From Crateriforma conspicua (GTDB lineage: Bacteria; Planctomycetota; Planctomycetia; Pirellulales; Pirellulaceae), in contig NZ_CP036319.1 of the NCBI RefSeq assembly GCF_007752935.1, positions 744,001-808,000 on the forward strand: a stretch of 64,000 nucleotides of DNA, written 5' to 3'. Shown in pieces: positions 19,617 through 25,617 of this stretch. How positions within the stretch are numbered: the first letter of the stretch is position 1; each line of letters starts with the position of its first letter. The translations under genes were made by a program, and so were the position numbers. Under the pieces are notes generated by a model that saw only the letters and a program-made list of their open reading frames with translations, did no database searches and had not been told where the DNA came from.

Positions 19617-20501
19617 ATGACGATGAAGCCGAGTAAGCCGAATCACACGGGTGCATCGGAACACACCGATGTTGCGATGCAAGATTTGCTGGACAGCCTG
19701 GGCCGGATTGCTCCCCTGCGATTGGCCGAGGACTGGGACAACGTCGGGTTGTTGGTCGGGGATTCTTCATCACGGATCCGGTCGGTGATGACGTGCCTGA
19801 CGATCGACGAGGATGTGGTGGCCGAAGCGATCCGGCATCAAGCCGATTTAATCGTGGCTCATCACCCGATTCCTTTTCGTCCGGTGGATCGGATCAGCGA
19901 CGACCATCGCACGGGCAAATTGGTCTGGCAGCTGGCGTCCCATGGAATCGCCGTGTACAGCGCCCATACCGCGTTTGATTCATCAGTCGACGGGATCAAC
20001 CAGCGTTGGGCATTGGCGTTGGAGTGTCAGGAAATTGGCGTCCTGATGGACGATTCTCCGCCGGGGGATCAGGCCCAAGCCGAATCCAATGCGCCGACCG
20101 GTACGTGCGAGGGCGGCGGGCGTTTCGGTACGCTGGCGACGATGTTTTCCTTGCAAGACTTGGCCATCCGTGCCGCGACCTTGGTGCACGGCGAATCGGT
20201 TCGCATCGTCGGCGATTCGGCGATGGAGATCCAAGTGGTGGGGTTCGCCTGTGGGAGTGGCGGCAGTTTTCTGGAGGCCGCCGATCGGCGGGGCTGTCAC
20301 GCCTTGGTGACGGGCGAAGCGACCTTTCACACCTGCTTGGAAGCCCGGGCGATGGGGATCGGCATGGTCTTGTTGGGGCATTATTGGAGCGAACGCTTTG
20401 CGATGGAGCAGCTGGCCGACCAGTTGGCCCAGTCGCACCCGGCACTGAATTTGTGGGCCAGCCGGGCGGAACGGGATCCCATTCGCTCATTGCAGCTGTA
20501 G
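19617..20501 (+). CDS. NIF3/YbgI-family dinuclear metal-centre protein
   Basis: This protein of about 294 aa belongs to the widely conserved NIF3 (GTP cyclohydrolase 1 type 2-like, YbgI) family of toroidal hexamers with a two-metal site; its physiological reaction is unsettled. Visible landmarks are LAEDWDNVGLLVGD near the N-terminus, ADLIVAHHPIPFRP (the metal-binding HH), VYSAHTAFDSSVDGINQ (metal ligand His and Asp) and, near the C-terminus, LVTGEATFHTCLEA and LLGHYWSERFAMEQLA, with GHYxSE supplying the last His and Glu ligands. All expected ligands appear intact. TTG 19602 and ATG 19623 are alternative starts; ATG 19617 was chosen. It follows infC by 283 bases without a clear terminator between. 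Confidence 0.9.
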   Translation: MTMKPSKPNHTGASEHTDVAMQDLLDSLGRIAPLRLAEDWDNVGLLVGDSSSRIRSVMTCLTIDEDVVAEAIRHQADLIVAHHPIPFRPVDRISDDHRTGKLVWQLASHGIAVYSAHTAFDSSVDGINQRWALALECQEIGVLMDDSPPGDQAQAESNAPTGTCEGGGRFGTLATMFSLQDLAIRAATLVHGESVRIVGDSAMEIQVVGFACGSGGSFLEAADRRGCHALVTGEATFHTCLEARAMGIGMVLLGHYWSERFAMEQLADQLAQSHPALNLWASRAERDPIRSLQL

Positions 20502-20928
20502 GCCTTCCGGTGGCCTCGGCCGATCGTCGACGCTGTTCATAGCCGAATCGGCGCCGCGACGTTGGTCGATTGCCCGGAATCGCGCGGCCTAGGTTGCCTA
20601 TGGCGCGGCGTCGTACGGACGATCGGCAGCGCTGTCGGTGCCCAATTGCATCGTTTTGAACGCGTGATTTGGGCGAAACTGCGGTCCGATGTCGGTGGTT
20701 CTGCTCGATGACGGCGTTTGACCGGGTTGATTTCAGTCCTAGAATGCGCTGTCCGGAACGGCGGTTGCACTAGCGGGGATTCTCGTGGGCGGCGGTGTCA
20801 GGGCGACCAAGACGCTGGCCAATTTGGACATGGGCTGATCGAGTTCGGCTGCTCGAGTTTGGCTGATCGAGCGCCGGCGACGAATCCATTTCAACATTCA
20901 ACGAAACGATCAAACAGGGAACTGCCTC
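20502..20928 (+). other. Intergenic region, no gene seen
   Basis: These 427 bases lie between the NIF3-family gene and the glycosyltransferase gene. Only a short AGGCC/GGCCT inverted repeat follows the NIF3 stop, and GGGA ahead of the TTG start at 20929. Short open frames here show no protein-like composition. Confidence 0.5.
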
Positions 20929-21705
20929 TTGAAGATTGCGACTCGAAATCAACGTGGCGAACGCTGGCTAGCCGCTCTGCCGGTCTACAACGAAGTCGGT
21001 TACGTCGACGGAGTTCTGGATGAAGTTGCCCATTACGCCGATCACGTTTTGTGCGTCGACGACGGCTCCAACGACGGGACTTCCGAAGTTTTGGCCCGCC
21101 GCAGCGATGTTGATGTCGTGACGCACGAAACCAATCAGGGCTACGGGGCCGCGCTGCGAAGCATTTTTCAGTACACCATTGAGCAGGGGTTCGACGGTGT
21201 GGTCACCTTGGACTGTGATGGCCAGCACCAGCCGAAGCGGATCCCTCGATTTGTCGAAGCTGCCGCCGCCGCCGATATCGTTTCAGGCAGCCGTTACCTG
21301 AAGCAATACGAAGGCGATGACGCGCCGCCACCGGAGCGGATGTTTATCAATCGGCGGATCACCAGCGAATTGAATCGGCGTTTGGGTTTTGATTTGACCG
21401 ACGCGTTTTGTGGGTTCAAAGCGTATCGCGCCGAAGCGTTGCAACAGATGGACATCACCGACAACGGTTATGCCATGCCGCTGCAGTTGTGGGTGGAAGC
21501 CGCGGCAGCAGATTTACGAGTCGTTGAAGTTCCGGTTCCGTTGATCTATCTGGATCTCAGCCGATCCTTTGGTGGTTCGTTGGATCACGCCGAGACTCGA
21601 TTGAACTATTACAACGATGTATTGAATCAGGCGATCGACAAGGTGTGCCGCGAAGGCAAGCCTTTGAACGAACGCAAGCGTCTGTGCAATCAAAGCATCG
21701 GGTGA
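20929..21705 (+). CDS. Family 2 glycosyltransferase (dolichyl-phosphate-mannose synthase-like)
   Basis: The 258-aa product has a GT-A fold of the DPM1-like GT2 group, which moves sugars from nucleotide-sugar donors to polyprenyl phosphate or other lipid-linked acceptors. Landmarks: AALPVYNEVGYV at the N-terminus, CVDDGSNDGT (donor binding), NQGYGAALR, TLDCDGQHQP (the DxD metal site), VSGSRYL, and the acceptor-side DAFCGFKAYR. It has no C-terminal membrane helices, so it is soluble or peripheral. The start is TTG 20929, preceded by GGGA with 8 bases of spacing; no in-frame ATG precedes the conserved fold. Its TGA overlaps the ATG of the next gene (TGATG), implying translational coupling. Acceptor unknown. 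Confidence 0.88.
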   Translation: MKIATRNQRGERWLAALPVYNEVGYVDGVLDEVAHYADHVLCVDDGSNDGTSEVLARRSDVDVVTHETNQGYGAALRSIFQYTIEQGFDGVVTLDCDGQHQPKRIPRFVEAAAAADIVSGSRYLKQYEGDDAPPPERMFINRRITSELNRRLGFDLTDAFCGFKAYRAEALQQMDITDNGYAMPLQLWVEAAAADLRVVEVPVPLIYLDLSRSFGGSLDHAETRLNYYNDVLNQAIDKVCREGKPLNERKRLCNQSIG

Positions 21706-23315
21706 TGCCAGCGTTTCGGGCCTATCGTGCACCGTCGGCCAACGGTGCCGGGTTGATCGACCCGCCATTGATGCAAGCGGACGCCGTTGCACAAGCCAAT
21801 CGGGCGTTGGCCGAGGGCTATCCCGATTCGTTGCGCGACCTGAGACGATCGGGACGCGACGAAGTGGTGCGTGCTGCTTTGGCGTACACATCCGCCTACC
21901 GTGACGTTCACTGGACCGAGGGCCGCGACTCGGGCCGGATCATCATGGCCGGTCACCAGCCGACGCTGTTTCACCCTGGCGTTTGGTTCAAGAACTTCGC
22001 GCTGTCTCATTTGGCTGCCTGTCAAAACAGCTTGGCGATCAACTTGGTCGTCGACAATGACGTGGCCGGCGATGCGTCGGTGCGAGTCCCCGTGTACGAC
22101 GACCTTTCACGTCGCGTGAGTATGCAGTCGGTGGCCTTTGATCGTGCCGCATCGGGCGTGCCCTACGAACAATGGCGGATCGCCGACCGTGCATTGTTCG
22201 ATTCATTCAGCCAGCGATTGACCGCTCAGGTGCAGCCTTTGGTCGCCAATCCGTCAGTGAACCTGCTGTGGGGGCACGCCAAGAGTGCGATTCAGCGATG
22301 TGATTTCGCCGGATGTGTCATGGCACAGGCGCGACACGCGTTGGAAGCCGATTTGGGGGCCCGGACGCTGGAGTTGCCCGTCAGTGTGGTCAGTCGCACC
22401 GAAGCCTTTGCTCGTTTCATCGTCCGGATCTTTGACCGCGCGGCCGCATTCGCCAAAGCCTACAACGACTCGCTGGCCGTCTATCGAGCGGCACAAGGGA
22501 TTCGCAGCCGATCGCACCCAGTGCCACCATTGGGCCATGAAGACGGTTGGCAGGAAACACCGCTGTGGATCTACGGCAACGATTTGCCGGTCAGGCGGGC
22601 TGTTTGGGTGCGGCGTCAAGGCGATCGACTTGAAATCAGCGATCGCGCCGGTGTCGCCTTGGACATTGATATGTCGGATCTGGATCAGGCGGCCGACCAT
22701 CTGCGTGGTCAATGCAACGATGACGTGAAGCTTCGGCCGCGGGCGTTGTTGACGACCATGTTCGCACGACTGGTTCTCAGCGACCTGTTCTTGCACGGGA
22801 TCGGCGGCGGCAAATACGACCAACTGGGTGACATGGTCGCCGCTGAATTTTTCGGTTTGACGCCGCCGCAATTCATGGTGCTGTCGGCGACGATCCGGTT
22901 GCCGATCGCCCAAGGCCGAGCTTTGGGGAACGGCGACCGTGAAGTTGTGCGGCCGGAAGATTCGAACGAAGACTCGATCGCCTTACTTCGACGCCAGCTA
23001 CGTCAAACGGTGTACCAGCCCGAACGATTTGCGGGGCAAGCCGATCTGTCGCCCGAGTTGCTGCGTCGCAAGGCGGAACTGTTGGAATCGATTCCGCCCC
23101 GAGGCCAGAAGCTGGATTGGCATCGTCAGGTCTGTGACGTCAATCAGCGTTTGTCAGATGAATTGGCCGGAGTGCGGCATGATTTGAATCGCCGCATCGC
23201 GGATGCCAAGCGGATTCAGGCCAATCGGTCGATTTTGCGAAGTCGCGAGCACTCGCTGGCTTTGCATCCGGTCGAATCGATGCTGGCCGCGTATCGGCGA
23301 CTGCTACAGACCTAG
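21705..23315 (+). CDS. Conserved hypothetical protein, possibly BshC-like
   Basis: A 536-aa soluble protein starts at ATG 21705, overlapping the stop of the glycosyltransferase gene. The segment IIMAGHQPTLFHPGVWFKN followed by NLVVDNDV recalls the start of the Rossmann-like core of BshC (the putative cysteine-adding enzyme of bacillithiol synthesis). A later LRPRALLTTMFARLVLSDLF with HGIGGGKYDQLGD resembles the BshC C-terminal active-site region, and a helical segment (about 440-520) resembles its coiled-coil insert. The similarity is by eye and partial. The coupling to a GT2 gene would otherwise suggest a role in glycolipid or cell-envelope synthesis. Function uncertain; the reading frame itself is secure. 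Confidence 0.7.
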   Translation: MPAFRAYRAPSANGAGLIDPPLMQADAVAQANRALAEGYPDSLRDLRRSGRDEVVRAALAYTSAYRDVHWTEGRDSGRIIMAGHQPTLFHPGVWFKNFALSHLAACQNSLAINLVVDNDVAGDASVRVPVYDDLSRRVSMQSVAFDRAASGVPYEQWRIADRALFDSFSQRLTAQVQPLVANPSVNLLWGHAKSAIQRCDFAGCVMAQARHALEADLGARTLELPVSVVSRTEAFARFIVRIFDRAAAFAKAYNDSLAVYRAAQGIRSRSHPVPPLGHEDGWQETPLWIYGNDLPVRRAVWVRRQGDRLEISDRAGVALDIDMSDLDQAADHLRGQCNDDVKLRPRALLTTMFARLVLSDLFLHGIGGGKYDQLGDMVAAEFFGLTPPQFMVLSATIRLPIAQGRALGNGDREVVRPEDSNEDSIALLRRQLRQTVYQPERFAGQADLSPELLRRKAELLESIPPRGQKLDWHRQVCDVNQRLSDELAGVRHDLNRRIADAKRIQANRSILRSREHSLALHPVESMLAAYRRLLQT

Positions 23316-23533
23316 CGGCTGCCGACGATGATTTGACCGACCATCAACCAGACGAAGGTAAAGGTCAAACCGAGCGCTGCGTGGAAAGCATCGGGATTCA
23401 TCAGCATTGGCCGTGGTAGAGTTGGAACGGGGGTGGTCTTGGCCCGTTCCATGGCCAATTCGTCATTTTTTGAAGGCCACATTGCAAGCAACGCGGCGAG
23501 CAGCACGCCGATCCCACGGCGTATAAGAAACAT
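23312..23533 (-). CDS. Small two-helix membrane protein, function unknown
   Basis: A 73-aa frame overlaps the end of the preceding convergent gene by 4 bases. It has an N-terminal hydrophobic stretch (IGVLLAALLAMW), a polar middle containing PVPTLPRPMLMNP, and a second helix (ALGLTFTFVWLMVGQIIVG). The composition is typical of a genuine small membrane protein, and the + strand of the segment shows nothing better. No function recognised. Confidence 0.55.
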   Translation of the reverse strand: MFLIRRGIGVLLAALLAMWPSKNDELAMERAKTTPVPTLPRPMLMNPDAFHAALGLTFTFVWLMVGQIIVGSR

Positions 23534-23708
23534 CGGCGAATCGCTGCGGCAAATTGAGCGAAAATCTCCGGACGCGGCAAAGTCGCCTCAGGTGTCAAAA
23601 CCCGATCGAGGATCGCGATCGCCGGCGGGCCCCCGAAATCCGCCCCCTCGGGCGTCTTGCCAAGACCACGCCGCCGCTTACAATCCGTGGTTCACGCTTT
23701 GCAACAAA

Positions 23709-23792
23709 GCCGAAGTGGCGGAATTGGCAGACGCGCCGGATTCAAAATCCGGTGAGGGCAACCTCATGTGGGTTCGAGTCCCACCTTCGGTA
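23709..23792 (+). tRNA. tRNA-Leu (CAA)
   Basis: This is a class II tRNA: acceptor stem GCCGAAG / CTTCGGT, D arm with GGCGGAATTGGCAGACGC, anticodon stem CCGGA / TCCGG around TTCAAAA (anticodon CAA), long variable arm, T arm with GGGTTCGAGTCCC, discriminator A, no encoded CCA. It reads UUG. Its 3' end is repeated at 25244-25266. Confidence 0.95.
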
Positions 23793-23796
23793 CTTT
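23774..23796 (+). repeat. attL-like core: 3' end of tRNA-Leu
   Basis: This 23-bp segment covers most of the T arm, the acceptor 3' strand and four bases after the tRNA (beginning TCGAGTCCC, ending GGTACTTT). It is repeated exactly at 25244-25266. Exact duplication of a tRNA 3' end is the normal mark of tyrosine-recombinase integration. Confidence 0.8.
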
Positions 23797-23828
23797 TTGA
23801 TTTCCCCGGGGAATCATCAGCCATCGTT

Positions 23829-23864
23829 AGCTCGCAAGACTCCTTGTTTTGCGGGCTATTTTTG
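23829..23864 (+). terminator. Rho-independent terminator downstream of tRNA-Leu
   Basis: AGCTCGCAAGAC pairs with GTTTTGCGGGCT (12 bp with two G-T pairs) around a TCCTT loop and is followed by ATTTTTG. It lies just inside the relic element, so it may have come with it. Confidence 0.8.
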
Positions 23865-23973
23865 TTTCCTCACAGTTCCAGTGATTCTCCTTGATCGCCA
23901 GGTCTTGCCACGGACTGTGGGAAGCAAGGGTGTTTCTTCGGGCACCCTTTCGCACCGCATGATCCAACGATGA

Positions 23974-24240
23974 TTAAATTGTCATCGCGTAGTGCTGCAT
24001 CGCGATGGGTGCCGAATTGCCAAGCCACGATGCCACATCCAAGTTCGGGAACATTGCGATCGGTTCCGTTTCGCGGGACGCTTGCGAATTCTGCATCAAC
24101 CTCGGCCACTCGATCAGCCCGGCTTGCTTCACGATTCTCGTGAACGTCTTGTTGACACCGGCGGCGGTGATGCACCGTTCAATCCAATCGGCCGGCATGG
24201 AGAATTGACGATCGGGATTTCCGCCCACCTCCTCGCCTCG
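23974..24240 (-). pseudogene. Tyrosine recombinase/integrase, C-terminal fragment
   Basis: An 84-codon frame (GTG 24228) reads NKTFTRIVKQAGLIEWPRL, then MQNSQASRETEP, FPNLDVASWLGNSAP and IAMQHYAMTI, ending at a stop. This follows the C-terminal catalytic part of integrases, where family members carry HNLRASRxTEL, WLGHS and HY. Here the HxxR motif has become QNSQ and WLGH has become WLGN; only the HY tyrosine survives. The N-terminal domains and the usual extension after the tyrosine are missing. The in-frame TAG just upstream is the stop codon of the neighbouring kinase-like gene. It is next to tRNA-Leu and points toward it, as integrase genes usually lie. I judge it non-functional. Confidence 0.75.
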
Positions 24241-24738
24241 CTAGGGTTCGGCTCGAACCTGGATATTCCCCTGCTTTAGGTCGGTGTAGAAGATCTGGAT
24301 CGATGCGAGTTCGTCAACCACCTCCAAGACTCTCTCCCAGTCATCGGCCGAATAGTTGCTACGGAATTCCTCCATTGAATCGTGGAACGACTGTGCGGGA
24401 TAATCAGGGGGCCGATTAAGGTACGCCTTCCCAAAATCGAGAACTCTCGGTGGTGTCACGATCCCCATTTCGACGATCCAACGGGAATCGTCGCAGCGAA
24501 CGAATTTTGGCACAGTAAATCCGGCAATCTCCGTGACTTCGAATTCGGCGAGTCGCTCGTAACAATCCCGCTCGTTGCAGTAGTTTTTCTCGCGATAGAA
24601 AACCTTGACGGCCGTATGCCTGTCTGACTTCAAAACCCAAGCATCTTCACCGAACCCGAGTCGAGCCATGATGGCAAGTCCGTGCTCGGCAGCGTATTCT
24701 CTAGCTAGTTCGATCAGCTCTTCGTCGGTCCGATTCAT
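24241..24738 (-). CDS. Small protein-kinase-like protein in the relic element
   Basis: A 165-aa product shows a compressed kinase fold: LGFGEDAWVLKS (glycine-loop-like), TAVKVFY (the beta-3 lysine), NERDCYERL (a candidate helix-C Glu), RWIVEMGIV (hinge), and FYTDLKQGNI near the C-terminus, which fits the catalytic loop with Asp and Asn. The protein ends 6 residues later, so there is no DFG and no C-lobe. It may therefore be a truncated or pseudokinase, or a small phosphotransferase-like family. ATG 24738 gives a clean start. Its context in a decayed tRNA-Leu element suggests cargo; a role cannot be assigned. The family resemblance is inferred by eye. Confidence 0.65.
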   Translation of the reverse strand: MNRTDEELIELAREYAAEHGLAIMARLGFGEDAWVLKSDRHTAVKVFYREKNYCNERDCYERLAEFEVTEIAGFTVPKFVRCDDSRWIVEMGIVTPPRVLDFGKAYLNRPPDYPAQSFHDSMEEFRSNYSADDWERVLEVVDELASIQIFYTDLKQGNIQVRAEP

Positions 24739-24760
24739 GCTCAGCTCTGCAAATCGCTAC

Positions 24761-25036
24761 TCATCCAGCGTTAAAATTCTGCTCCGAATCGCCGGAGCAG
24801 AATTTGAGGTGGCCCAGGTGACTGATCAGGAAGTGTATTTCCGTGAATCCGTCGAGATCGCCCCGGGTGAGGGTGAGTTGCTGGTTGCCGTCGACGATCA
24901 TGTAACGAGAGAACCTGTTTACTTGCCCCACGGCGTTGCCGCTGGAGCATCCAGTGGAAAATACTGGTAGCTCTTTGCCACCGCTGCGTTTCTCGTTTCT
25001 CGGATTGTGCAGATCGGCGGATAACCGGTCAAACAC
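24761..25036 (-). CDS. Doubtful hypothetical frame in the relic element
   Basis: A 91-codon frame with a GTG start lies between the attR-like repeat and the kinase-like gene. It includes RFSRYMIVDGNQQLTL and GFTEIHFLISHLGHLKF, which look fairly protein-like, but its C-terminus is written through the 13-bp inverted repeat (CSGDSEQNFNAG). It has no recognised family. It could be a fragment of a larger, lost gene. Confidence 0.3.
   Translation of the reverse strand: MFDRLSADLHNPRNEKRSGGKELPVFSTGCSSGNAVGQVNRFSRYMIVDGNQQLTLTRGDLDGFTEIHFLISHLGHLKFCSGDSEQNFNAG
24774..24805. repeat. 13-bp perfect inverted repeat (hairpin) in the relic element
   Basis: AAATTCTGCTCCG and CGGAGCAGAATTT face each other around a 6-base loop. 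On the minus strand the hairpin is followed by TTAACG, a weak U tract, so it could terminate transcription entering from 25 kb. It could equally be a mobile-element end. Confidence 0.7.
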
Positions 25037-25243
25037 AACTCAGCGTGGTTTGTAGTCTCACGCCGCTTGGTGCATCTTCATGCGTCCAATGCGAGGATGG
25101 TATCCCCGAGAATTTGTCCGCTGTGCTCCGACTGCACGATCGTGCAGCCATACTTTTCACGGCGTTTCTGTGCCGCTTTGCGTTCCAGCGGTTTTTGTCA
25201 CGGCCAGAAAACTCGGCCCTTTGCCGCTTGGATCTCGTTTCGG

Positions 25244-25266
25244 TCGAGTCCCACCTTCGGTACTTT
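25244..25266 (+). repeat. attR-like copy of the tRNA-Leu 3' end
   Basis: An exact 23-bp copy of 23774-23796 in the same orientation. The sequence before it (GATCTCGTTTCGG) does not resemble a tRNA, so this is not a second tRNA gene but an isolated 3' end. Confidence 0.8.
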
Positions 25267-25617
25267 CCCGGTCACCCGTGGTCAGTGATGGCCACGAGTG
25301 TTCCTGGGATGTCTTTGGTCGGCATCGACATCATCTGCTGTCGCATGGACCGGCCGCCCGATCTGTGCCCCCACACAGATTCTTTTGCGGTCCAAGCGAC
25401 TTGATCAGAGTGTGCTCTGTAAAGATGGGCCCGTCGCTCCGTCCCTCGTTGGCTTTGGTAAGGCTCTGCGCGCTCGTGACCAGAATGGGTGTTCTGCGGC
25501 TGGGGTTCACCCGATAGCGGAGTGGCCGCTTTTGCTTCGCCGCCGCCCATGGGGTGGCATCCCGGTCGCATGCGCAAGCGGATGCCAGGATCGCGAGATT
25601 CCTATGGCGTCCGTTGG
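25267..25617. other. Intergenic block with most frames open, no assigned gene
   Basis: These 351 bases between the attR-like repeat and the patatin gene are unusually stop-poor: all three plus frames and two minus frames are open across about 25331-25404. None of the translations looks like a known family. It may be a structured or repeated non-coding element, or a remnant of inserted DNA. Confidence 0.4.

Larger units (their letters stand above)
23774..25266. mobile_element. Relic integrative element in tRNA-Leu
   Basis: The 1.47-kb interval is bounded by exact 23-bp direct repeats of the tRNA-Leu 3' end. Inside, next to the tRNA, lies a C-terminal fragment of a tyrosine integrase with lost catalytic residues, then a short kinase-like gene, a 13-bp perfect inverted repeat and one unassigned frame. 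This is the layout of an integrated island that has lost most of its content. There are no transfer, replication or phage structural genes. Confidence 0.7.

Noticed and set aside
20718-21023. 101-codon plus-strand frame
   Set aside because: Out of frame with and overlapping the glycosyltransferase gene start; composition not protein-like.
25244-25266. Second tRNA-Leu gene
   Set aside because: Only the 3' end of the tRNA is present. No D arm, anticodon arm or 5' acceptor strand precedes it, so it is an attachment-site copy.
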